A DNA stretch of 64,000 bases, taken from assembly GCA_002842345.1 (NCBI GenBank), contig PHCU01000004.1:1-64000 (forward strand), written 5' to 3'. The notes under the pieces were generated by a model. It had not been told where the DNA came from, made no database searches, and saw only the letters and a program-made list of their open reading frames with translations. Position numbers and translations under genes: made by a program. The DNA is from Betaproteobacteria bacterium HGW-Betaproteobacteria-12 (lineage in GTDB: Bacteria > Pseudomonadota > Gammaproteobacteria > Burkholderiales > Rhodocyclaceae). Below are positions 56,044-64,000 of this stretch, one piece after another (position 1 is the stretch's first letter; every line of letters starts with the position of its first letter).

Positions 56044-57189
56044 TCCGAAGAACTCGCCGCCCTAGACGCACTGACGCTGCGGCGCACCCGGCGCGTGGTC
56101 GACTCCCCCTGCGCGCCGGAGCTCGTCGTCGACGGCCGCCGCATCCTCGCCTTCTGCAGCAACGACTACCTCGGCCTCGCCAACGACCCGGCGCTCGTCG
56201 CCGCGGCGCAGGAGGGCGCCCGCCTGTACGGCCTCGGCGCCGGCGCCTCGCCGCTTATCACCGGCCACATGGCGCCGCATGCCGCGCTGCAGCGGCGCCT
56301 CGCCGCCTTCACCGGCATGGAGCGCGCGCTGCTCTTCTCCACCGGCTACCTCGCCAACCTCGGCGTGGTGCCGGCGCTGGTTGCGCGCGGCGACGCCATC
56401 TTCTCCGACCGCCTCAACCACGCCTCGCTCATCGATGCGGCGAAGCTCGCGCGCGCCGAGCTGCATGTCTACCCGCATTGCGATCTCGCCGCGCTCGACG
56501 CTGCGCTCGCCGCTTCAAGCGCCAAGCGCAAGCTGATCGTCACCGATGCGGTGTTCAGCATGGACGGCGACCTCGCGCCTTTGCCCGACCTGCTTGCGCT
56601 CGCCGGGCGCCACGATGCCTGGCTGCTGGTCGACGACGCCCACGGCTTCGGCGTGCTCGGCCCGCAGGGGCGCGGCAGCGCGGCGCATTTCGGCCTCGCC
56701 TCGCCGCGCCTGCTCGTCATGGGCACGCTGGGCAAGGCGGCCGGCGCGGCCGGCGCCTTTGTCGCCGGGGCGGAGAACGCCATCGAGTGGATCCTGCAGA
56801 AAGCGCGCACCTACATCTTCAGCACCGCCGAGCCGCCGCTGATCGCCCACGCCCTGCTGACGGGCATCGATCTCATCGAGCAGGGCGATGCGCGCCGGCG
56901 GCACCTCGCCGCGCTGATCGCGCAACTGCGCGGCACGCTGCAACTGAAGCGCTGGAAGCTCCTGCCCTCGCACACCGCCATCCAGCCGCTGCTGATCGGC
57001 GACAACGCCGAGACCATGGCCGTCGCGAACAAGCTGTTCGAGCGCGGCCTGTGGGTGCCGGGCATCCGCCCGCCCACCGTGCCCGCCGGCACGGCGCGGC
57101 TGCGCATCACGCTCTCCGCCGCACACAGCGGGGCCCAGGTCGAAGCCCTCGTTGCCGCATTGATGCAACTTGAAAGAGAACCGGCATGA
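56032..57189 (+). CDS. bioF: 8-amino-7-oxononanoate synthase
   Basis: 385-aa PLP enzyme that condenses pimeloyl thioester with alanine. [24 protein letters not shown] and [12 protein letters not shown] are conserved. The Asp/His of the cofactor site are in [16 protein letters not shown] and the PLP-lysine is in [14 protein letters not shown]. The start is taken as GTG at 56032 ([18 protein letters not shown]). No ribosome binding site is obvious because the upstream DNA is a repeat and a motif copy. An ATG at 55999 would add 11 repeat-derived residues. It overlaps bioD by ATGA. Confidence 0.94.
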   Translation: MTDFSEELAALDALTLRRTRRVVDSPCAPELVVDGRRILAFCSNDYLGLANDPALVAAAQEGARLYGLGAGASPLITGHMAPHAALQRRLAAFTGMERALLFSTGYLANLGVVPALVARGDAIFSDRLNHASLIDAAKLARAELHVYPHCDLAALDAALAASSAKRKLIVTDAVFSMDGDLAPLPDLLALAGRHDAWLLVDDAHGFGVLGPQGRGSAAHFGLASPRLLVMGTLGKAAGAAGAFVAGAENAIEWILQKARTYIFSTAEPPLIAHALLTGIDLIEQGDARRRHLAALIAQLRGTLQLKRWKLLPSHTAIQPLLIGDNAETMAVANKLFERGLWVPGIRPPTVPAGTARLRITLSAAHSGAQVEALVAALMQLEREPA

Positions 57190-57842
57190 ACCTGTTTGTC
57201 ACCGGCACCGACACGGAAATCGGCAAGACCCTGGCCAGCTGCGCCCTGCTGCACGCCCATGCAGGCAAGGGGCGGCGGGTGGCCGGCATGAAGCCGGTCG
57301 CGGCAGGCGTCGGCGCCGACGGCGTCAATGAGGATGTGGCGCAGTTGCGCGCCGCGAGCACGGTCGACGCGCCGTACGACCTGGTGAATCCCTTTCTGTT
57401 TCGCGAACCGCTGGCGCCGCACATCGCGGCGCAGCGTGAAGGCGCGACAATCAACATGGCGCGCATCGTGGCCGCCTACCAGGCGCTGTGCGCGCTGGCC
57501 GATGTGGTCATCGTGGAAGGCGTGGGCGGCTTTCGCGTGCCGCTGGGCGAGCGCTGGGACAGCGCCGACCTCGCCGCGCGCTTGGGCCTGCCGGTGGTGC
57601 TGGTGGTGGGCCTGCGCCTGGGCTGCCTCAACCACGCCCTGCTGACGCAGGAAGCCGTCGCCGCGCGCGGCCTGCGGCTGGCCGGCTGGATCGCCAACCA
57701 GGTCGACGTGGGGATGGCCTGCGTGGAGGAGAACGTCGAGATGCTGAAGGCACGGCTGGAAGCGCCGCTGCTGGGCTTCGTGCCGCACCAGGCCGCGCCC
57801 GATGCGGCGCGGGTGGCGGAACTGCTGTCGCTGCCGGATTGA
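57186..57842 (+). CDS. bioD: Dethiobiotin synthetase
   Basis: 218-aa ATP-dependent carboxylase closing the ureido ring of dethiobiotin. The P-loop is in [22 protein letters not shown] is conserved, and [16 protein letters not shown] matches the BioD substrate loop. It overlaps the bioF stop. The transcript likely ends at the dRS3-like hairpin that follows. Confidence 0.95.
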   Translation: MNLFVTGTDTEIGKTLASCALLHAHAGKGRRVAGMKPVAAGVGADGVNEDVAQLRAASTVDAPYDLVNPFLFREPLAPHIAAQREGATINMARIVAAYQALCALADVVIVEGVGGFRVPLGERWDSADLAARLGLPVVLVVGLRLGCLNHALLTQEAVAARGLRLAGWIANQVDVGMACVEENVEMLKARLEAPLLGFVPHQAAPDAARVAELLSLPD

Positions 57843-57844
57843 CC

Positions 57845-57914
57845 GTCATCCCCGCGCAAGCGGGGATCCAATGCCTTTCGACCAGGTCATGGATTCCCGC
57901 TTGCGCGGGAATGA
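57845..57914. repeat. dRS3-like CCCCGCGCAAGCGGGG repeat pair, copy 2
   Basis: Two palindromic units GTCATCCCCGCGCAAGCGGGG and TTCCCGCTTGCGCGGGAATGAC face each other between the convergent bioD and DUF302 genes. They are a variant of the pair at 9720-9783. Confidence 0.83.
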
Positions 57915-57921
57915 CGATGCA

Positions 57922-58311
57922 TCAGATTGAAGCCAGGACGCGATCGAGGCGGCCGCGCACGTCCTTCGCCAGTTCCTCGACCTCCGGCTTGTCGACCAGC
58001 TGCATGATGGCGATGGGGTCCATGAACTCCACGTGCACCGTGCCGGCGGCATCCTGACGCACCACCACGTTGCAGGGCAGCAGCAGGCCGATGGAAGGCT
58101 CGGCGCCGATGGCGCGGTTGGCCAGCTGCGGGTTGCAGGCACCGAGAATGCGGTAGGACGGCATGTCGACATTGATCTTCTTTTTCATCGTCGCCGCCAC
58201 GTCGATTTCGGTGAGCACGCCGAAGCCCTCCTTGGAAAGCGCCTCGGTCACCTTCGCCAGCGCATCATCGAAGCCGTAGTCCACCGCCTTGCCGAATCCG
58301 TATTTGTTCAT
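57922..58311 (-). CDS. DUF302 domain protein
   Basis: 129-aa soluble protein of the DUF302 family (function unknown). VTEALSKEGFGVLTEIDVAATMKKKINVDMPSYRILGACNPQLANRAI covers the conserved first half. IGLLLPCNVVVRQDAAGTVHVEFMDP covers the second. AGGAG precedes the ATG at 58311. The open frame extends far upstream antisense to the next gene, but the start is clear. It is divergent from the LhgO-like gene. Confidence 0.88.
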   Translation of the reverse strand: MNKYGFGKAVDYGFDDALAKVTEALSKEGFGVLTEIDVAATMKKKINVDMPSYRILGACNPQLANRAIGAEPSIGLLLPCNVVVRQDAAGTVHVEFMDPIAIMQLVDKPEVEELAKDVRGRLDRVLASI

Positions 58312-58389
58312 GCATTTCTCCTTCGGTAACGAGCGGCAAACGTTACAATGCCGCCCCTGTCGAGTCAAAACGATTGGTTGTATAGCCCC

Positions 58390-59496
58390 ATGACGGAAAA
58401 AATCGGTGCAGCGGTGATCGGCGCGGGCGTGGTCGGCCTGGCCTGCGCGCGCGCCCTGGCATTGCGCGGCATCGAGACGGTCGTGCTCGAAGCCAATGCC
58501 GCCATCGGCATGGAGACCAGCTCGCGCAACAGCGAGGTGATCCACGCCGGCATCTATTATCCCGCCGGCTCGCTCAAGGCGCGCCTGTGCGTGGCCGGCA
58601 AGTCGATGCTCTACGACTACTGCGCCGCGCAACATGTCGCGCACCGCCGCTGCGGCAAGCTGCTCGTCGCCACCACGCCCGCACAGGAGGAAGGCCTCGC
58701 CGCCCTGCGGCGCAAGGCGGAAGCCAACGGCGTGCTCGACCTGCAGCCGCTGGGCATCGCGCAACTGAAGGCGCTGGAGCCCGAACTGCGCGCCAGCGCC
58801 GCCCTGCTCTCGCCGTCCACCGGCATCGTCGACAGCCACGGCCTCATGCTGGCCCTGCTCGGCGAGGCCGAGGCGCACGGCGCGGCGCTGGCCCTGAAGA
58901 GCCCGCTGCTGCGCGCCGAGGCGAACGACGGCGGCTTCCTGCTGGAAGTCGGCGGCGCGGAACCGATGCGGCTGCAAGCGGGCCTGCTCATCAATTCCGC
59001 CGGCCTGCATGCCGCGCGGGTGGCCGCAACGATCGACGGGCTGGACGTCCGCCATGTGCCGCGCCTGCATCTGGCGAGGGGGCATTATTTCTCGCTGGCG
59101 GGCAAGGCGCCCTTCTCGCGCCTGATCTATCCCCTGCCCGAGCCGGGCGGCCTTGGCGTGCATATCACGCTGGATCTCGGCGGCCAGGCGCGCTTCGGCC
59201 CCGACGTGGAATGGGTCGACACCATCGACTATGCGGTCGACCCGCGCCGCGCGGAGGTCTTCTACGGCGAGGTGCGCAAGTACTGGCCCGACCTGCCGGA
59301 CGGCGCGCTGCAGCCGGCCTATTCCGGCATCCGGCCGAAGCTCGCCGGTCCGGGCGAGCGGCAGGCGGATTTTCTCGTCCAATCGCACGCCACGCACGGC
59401 CTGCCCGGCCTCATCAACCTGTTCGGCATAGAATCGCCGGGGCTGACCGCCTGCCTGGCGCTGGCCGAACACGCTTGCGGCGAACTGGGTCTCTGA
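58390..59496 (+). CDS. FAD-dependent oxidoreductase, LhgO (L-2-hydroxyglutarate oxidase) like
   Basis: 368-aa DAO-family flavoenzyme. The FAD-binding [17 protein letters not shown] is at the N-terminus. [28 protein letters not shown] is the diagnostic segment shared with L-2-hydroxyglutarate dehydrogenase Lhg[13 protein letters not shown] and [20 protein letters not shown] are also family-typical. Substrate L-2-hydroxyglutarate is inferred from this family, not shown. The ATG at 58390 is chosen over an upstream start because similarity begins there. Its stop overlaps the PIN gene start. Confidence 0.86.
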   Translation: MTEKIGAAVIGAGVVGLACARALALRGIETVVLEANAAIGMETSSRNSEVIHAGIYYPAGSLKARLCVAGKSMLYDYCAAQHVAHRRCGKLLVATTPAQEEGLAALRRKAEANGVLDLQPLGIAQLKALEPELRASAALLSPSTGIVDSHGLMLALLGEAEAHGAALALKSPLLRAEANDGGFLLEVGGAEPMRLQAGLLINSAGLHAARVAATIDGLDVRHVPRLHLARGHYFSLAGKAPFSRLIYPLPEPGGLGVHITLDLGGQARFGPDVEWVDTIDYAVDPRRAEVFYGEVRKYWPDLPDGALQPAYSGIRPKLAGPGERQADFLVQSHATHGLPGLINLFGIESPGLTACLALAEHACGELGL

Positions 59497-59984
59497 TGCG
59501 GCGGCTGTCGCTCGTTCTCGACACCAACGTGGTGCTCGACCTGCTGCATTTCCGCGACCCGGCCGTCGAGCCGCTCCGGGAAGCCCTGCGCAACGGCCGG
59601 GCGGCCTGCTTCGGCAATGCCGCCTGCCGCGACGAGCTGGCTCACGTGCTGAGCTATCCTCAGTTGAAAATCGCCGAAGATGAAGCCCGCCGCATCCTCG
59701 ACGACTATGCTGCCCTGGCGCTGCCCTGCGAAGCCCCAGCAAGCATCGCGCTGCCGCAGTGCCGCGACCCGGACGACCAGAAATTCCTCGAACTGGCGCA
59801 GGCCGCCAGGGCCGATCTCCTCGTCACCAAGGACAAGGCGCTGCTGGCGCTGGCGAAAAAGTCCCGACGGCTGGGTTTTCGCATCGCCACCCCGGCAGGG
59901 GCGACGGCGCTGTTTGCAGAAGATCAGGCGGAGAGCTTGTCCAGCGCTGCGGGCGTCAGCCGCACCCATGCGCCGCCGACCTGA
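59496..59984 (+). CDS. PIN domain protein, putative toxin
   Basis: 162-aa PIN-fold ribonuclease of the COG1569-type toxin group. The first acidic residue is in RLSLVLDTNVVLDLL (Asp9), with further acids in CRDELAHVL and PDDQKFLELAQAARADLLVTKDKALL. PIN toxins cleave RNA and are usually paired with a small antitoxin, but none is adjacent. Instead the ATG overlaps the oxidoreductase stop (TGATG). The last 61 bp overlap a convergent gene. It may be a solitary or housekeeping PIN protein. Confidence 0.83.
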   Translation: MRRLSLVLDTNVVLDLLHFRDPAVEPLREALRNGRAACFGNAACRDELAHVLSYPQLKIAEDEARRILDDYAALALPCEAPASIALPQCRDPDDQKFLELAQAARADLLVTKDKALLALAKKSRRLGFRIATPAGATALFAEDQAESLSSAAGVSRTHAPPT

Positions 59985-60358
59985 ACATCGACCTTCTCGA
60001 AGGGAATGGCCAGATTCGGACTCAGCTTGTTGGTCGGATTCACCGCGTCGTCGACGCCGAAATAGATCACGCCCGACGCCAGGTTGCGCTCATCGGGTAT
60101 GCGCGTCACTTCGGCGAACAGGGCATTGCGCTCCGGAATGCGCAGGACGACCGAGGCGTCACCGTTCGTCTGCGGCACGCGGGTCTGGCATTCGAGACGA
60201 TAGACGGCACGGCTCGCCGGCAATTGCTTGCGCACCGTTTCCAGCATTTTCTGGGGATAATCGTGCGGCGGCCCGAACTGCCGCTCGAGGCGCAACACCT
60301 GCTCTTTCGCCTTCAGCAGCCGAGCGAGCTTCTCGGTGTGGTAGACGTAATTCGTCAT
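59924..60358 (-). CDS. Hypothetical protein
   Basis: 144 aa, soluble. It begins YVYHTEKLARLLKAKEQVLRLERQFGPPHDYPQKMLETVRKQLP (helical), then a beta-rich middle (RAVYRLECQTRVPQ and SGVIYFGVDDAVNPTN). The hydrophilic end reads FEKVDVQVGGAWVRLTPAALDKL. I do not recognise a family. Its 3' end overlaps the PIN gene by 61 bp in convergent orientation, so one of the two 3' ends is constrained by the other. An AT-rich divergent gap separates it from recQ. Confidence 0.7.
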   Translation of the reverse strand: MTNYVYHTEKLARLLKAKEQVLRLERQFGPPHDYPQKMLETVRKQLPASRAVYRLECQTRVPQTNGDASVVLRIPERNALFAEVTRIPDERNLASGVIYFGVDDAVNPTNKLSPNLAIPFEKVDVQVGGAWVRLTPAALDKLSA

Positions 60359-60533
60359 GCTTCAAACCCTCTGTTGGCCGTCCGCCCTTGCGCCAGCCCC
60401 TGCCCTTGCGGGTCACGGCGTGGCGTCATTTATTTGCCATGAATATTAGCATTTAATACTGCATTCACAAGGCACTTATTCACGATCAGGCACAAATAAC
60501 TCGCACTGCCACGCACCTCCATCCATCGCCAGA

Positions 60534-62330
<1,797 letters not shown>

Positions 62331-62346
62331 CGGGCACGCCTTGCTC

Positions 62347-62377
62347 ATGAAGCGATTAGCCCCCATAATCGCTTCAT
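62347..62377. promoter_or_regulatory. 12-bp inverted repeat upstream of the fic gene
   Basis: ATGAAGCGATTA, 7-bp spacer, TAATCGCTTCAT: perfect arms ending 19 bp before the Fic start codon. No T-run follows, so it looks more like an operator than a terminator. Because the Fic protein has its own C-terminal DNA-binding-like domain, autoregulation is plausible. Confidence 0.55.
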
Positions 62378-62396
62378 ATTCTGGAGCGAATAAAGC

Positions 62397-63527
62397 ATGC
62401 AAACGCTTCATCAATGGATCTGGCAGGAACCGGAATGGCCGCGCATGCGCTGGGATCAGGGCGTGCTTGCGCCCCTGCTTGCGCGGGCGCGGCTGGCCCA
62501 GGGCAAGGCGCTCGGGGTTACGCGGCTGCTGGACGCCGGACTGACCCTGGAAGCAGCGGCAGCCATTCTCGTCGAGGACGGCATCACCACCAGCGCCATC
62601 GAGGGAGAGCGGCTTGATCTCGATGCAGTGCGCTCGTCGGTGGCGCGCCACCTCGGTCTGCCGACGGCCGGACTGCCCGCACCGCCGCGCGCGGTGGACG
62701 GTCTGATCGATGTGCTGCTGGATGCGACCGGCGGATACGACAAGCCGCTGACCACCCGGCGCCTGTTCGGATGGCACGCCGCGCTGTTTCCTTACGGCCG
62801 CTCGGGCCTGCATACGATCCGCAGCGGCGCCCTGCGCGGCGACGATCCGATGCAGGTGGTCTCGGGTGGTGCTGGCCGGGAGCGCATCCATTTCCTCGCC
62901 CCTCCCCGGGAAGGGCTGGAAGCCGAGCTGGACAATTTCCTGGCGTGGTTCGATGCGGCCCCCGCCGGGTTCGACGGCCTTGTCCGCGCCGGCGTCGCCC
63001 ACCTCTGGTTCGTCACCCTGCACCCCTTCGAGGACGGCAACGGACGACTCGCCCGCGCCATCACCGACATGGCGCTGTCGCAGGACGAACGACAGCCGCG
63101 ACGGTTCTTCAGCCTGTCCGCGCAGATTCTGCGCGAGCGCAAAGGCTACTACGCCATACTGGAGCGGACGCAGCGCGGCGGACTGGACATTACCGATTGG
63201 CTGGCCTGGTTCATGGCACAGGTCGAGGCGTCCGCCAGCGCCGCAGAAGGCACGGTGGCATGCACGCTCTCCAAGGCCCGCTTCTGGCTGCGCCACCAGG
63301 GCACGAATCTCAACGAGCGCCAGCGCAAGGTGCTCAACCGCCTGCTGGATGCCGGCCCGGACGGCTTTGCAGGAGGCATCACGACACGCAAGTACATGAG
63401 CCTGACCAAAACCAGCCGCGTCACAGCCTACCGGGAATTGGCCGACCTGGTGGAAAAGGGCTGCCTGACGCCGACAGGCAAGGGCGGACGCAGCAGCAGT
63501 TACGTCATTGAATGGCAAATCCCATGA
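62397..63527 (+). CDS. Fic family protein with N-terminal inhibitory helix and C-terminal winged helix
   Basis: 376 aa. The N-terminal DUF4172-like segment is WIWQEPEWPRMRWD. The inhibitory motif TSAIEG follows (T65-xxx-E69-G70, fitting [S/T]xxxE[G/N] of class II Fic). The catalytic Fic motif is complete: HPFEDGNGRLAR (209-220). The C-terminus reads ITTRKYMSLTKTSRVTAYRELADLVEKGCL, a winged helix. Fic enzymes transfer AMP to Ser/Thr/Tyr of targets. With catalytic and inhibitory motifs both intact this is a self-restrained AMPylator. The target is unknown. Confidence 0.92.
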   Translation: MQTLHQWIWQEPEWPRMRWDQGVLAPLLARARLAQGKALGVTRLLDAGLTLEAAAAILVEDGITTSAIEGERLDLDAVRSSVARHLGLPTAGLPAPPRAVDGLIDVLLDATGGYDKPLTTRRLFGWHAALFPYGRSGLHTIRSGALRGDDPMQVVSGGAGRERIHFLAPPREGLEAELDNFLAWFDAAPAGFDGLVRAGVAHLWFVTLHPFEDGNGRLARAITDMALSQDERQPRRFFSLSAQILRERKGYYAILERTQRGGLDITDWLAWFMAQVEASASAAEGTVACTLSKARFWLRHQGTNLNERQRKVLNRLLDAGPDGFAGGITTRKYMSLTKTSRVTAYRELADLVEKGCLTPTGKGGRSSSYVIEWQIP

Positions 63528-63886
63528 ACGCCACAACCGGCGGCTCGCCTTCTGAACCCGCTACACGATCTTCAGCCCGAAGGGCCGGCCGCAGAGATAC
63601 TCACCGACCGCCGCGACCACGGCGTGCAGGTCGTCGCCTGAGAAGATTTTTCTGGCGCAAATGCCGCAGGTCTGTATAATCCGCTTTGTGCAATGCAGCA
63701 AACAGTAGTTCTTCAGCCCTCCAGATACATCGGGCTCACGTGACTGTATTCCACACACAGTCTCCGTCCTCGATCTCTCCCGCCCTTCCCTTCCGAACGG
63801 CCTGAGTTGTTGCCGGTGATATCGCGTCGCCTCTGGGCTTGAGTCCCCGGGTTGCGACGCCCATCCATATTCGAAAGGAATGAGCC
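63528..63886. other. 359-bp leader and promoter region of the DEAD-box gene
   Basis: No gene on the plus strand. A minus-strand open frame (63561-63758) is not convincing. A TATAAT-type promoter lies at 63652-63680 and would give about 200 nt of untranslated leader, as often seen with cold-inducible RNA helicases. Confidence 0.55.
63652..63680 (+). promoter_or_regulatory. Putative promoter of the DEAD-box helicase gene
   Basis: Perfect TATAAT (63675-63680), 17-bp spacer and a weak -35 CTGGCG (63652-63657). The -10 is preceded directly by TG. Confidence 0.5.
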
Positions 63887-64000
63887 ATGGCGTTTGCCCA
63901 GCTCGGTTTGAACCCGTTAGTCGTCAAGGCCGTCGAGGCCAGCGGCTACACTGAACCCACGCCTGTCCAGGTGCAGGCGATCCCCGCCACGCTCGAAGGC
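63887..64000 (+). CDS. DEAD-box RNA helicase, N-terminal part (cut by window edge)
   Basis: 38 codons: [21 protein letters not shown], then [17 protein letters not shown]. The upstream aromatic (F3) and Q-motif (GY-TEPTPVQ) are those of RhlE/DeaD-like helicases, which unwind RNA during ribosome assembly or cold adaptation. AAAGGA precedes the ATG. The remaining motifs are beyond the window, so the subfamily is not certain. Confidence 0.9.
   Translation, partial: MAFAQLGLNPLVVKAVEASGYTEPTPVQVQAIPATLEG

Noticed and set aside
63561-63758. 65-codon minus-strand frame with CxxC motif, GTG start
   Set aside because: No ribosome binding site, rare start, and it overlaps the presumed helicase promoter. 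The end FSGDDLHAVVAAVGEYLCGRPFGLKIV looks protein-like, so it deserves a profile search but not a gene call.

Overview
The window is about 68% GC by eye, with tightly packed genes and a gene complement typical of Betaproteobacteria. I would place it in or near the Rhodocyclales. The reasons are the DUF3567 and DUF2917 proteins, the betaproteobacterial TCA layout (sdhCDAB-sdhE-gltA-odhAB-lpd facing mdh-citE-like-acnB), a MetY-type sulfhydrylase, bioA-F-D, pyruvate carboxylase and several GGDEF proteins. Species cannot be decided from the sequence alone.

Layout. 1-8.4 kb: htpG and greB, the AzlCD amino-acid exporter, small DUF proteins, metY, an alpha/beta hydrolase and a NIT-sensor diguanylate cyclase. 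8.5-17.5 kb: a MacAB-like ABC exporter (adaptor, ATPase, two permeases) with a DUF559 nuclease-like ORF wedged between the permeases, then two MFS transporters and a DUF2189 membrane protein. 17.5-20.5 kb: a lower-GC accessory island with an AbiJ_NTD4 gene, two other probable defence or cassette genes (one with an RNxxxH HEPN motif), attC-like sites and a dead HTH regulator gene. 20.5-38.1 kb: zapE and the TCA block. A GntR/UTRA regulator lies between the two arms, with a 24-bp palindrome and a good promoter in the divergent gap. 38-47.5 kb: DUF2917/LysR, a CDP-alcohol phosphatidyltransferase, long-form hisG, an MBL hydrolase, a sensor kinase, an EF-hand protein and a diguanylate cyclase. 47.5-58 kb: pyruvate carboxylase (with an intrinsic terminator in its leader), another diguanylate cyclase, dusC, 3-hydroxybutyryl-CoA dehydrogenase and bioAFD. 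58-64 kb: DUF302, an LhgO-like oxidoreductase, a PIN toxin, recQ, a Fic protein with a palindrome in front of it, and the start of a DEAD-box helicase.

How parts connect. The central block encodes most of the oxidative TCA cycle. Pyruvate carboxylase feeds it oxaloacetate and needs the biotin made by BioA/F/D a few kb away. Three GGDEF proteins, a dCache histidine kinase and an EF-hand protein suggest heavy investment in environmental signalling.

Most notable signal. A bipartite 23-bp motif, GCCGT-N10-CTGACTTT with a constrained spacer, occurs 11 times exactly on both strands. It lies inside conserved genes (htpG, acnB, permeases) as well as between genes. Chance predicts roughly 0.001 copies. 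No feature type I know explains it; a DNA-uptake-like or chromosome-architecture signal is the leading guess. Two inverted copies bracket the accessory island. The window also carries at least seven families of short palindromic repeats, including an in-frame insertion in the odhB linker and two MITE-like elements, one with a clear CTAG target duplication.
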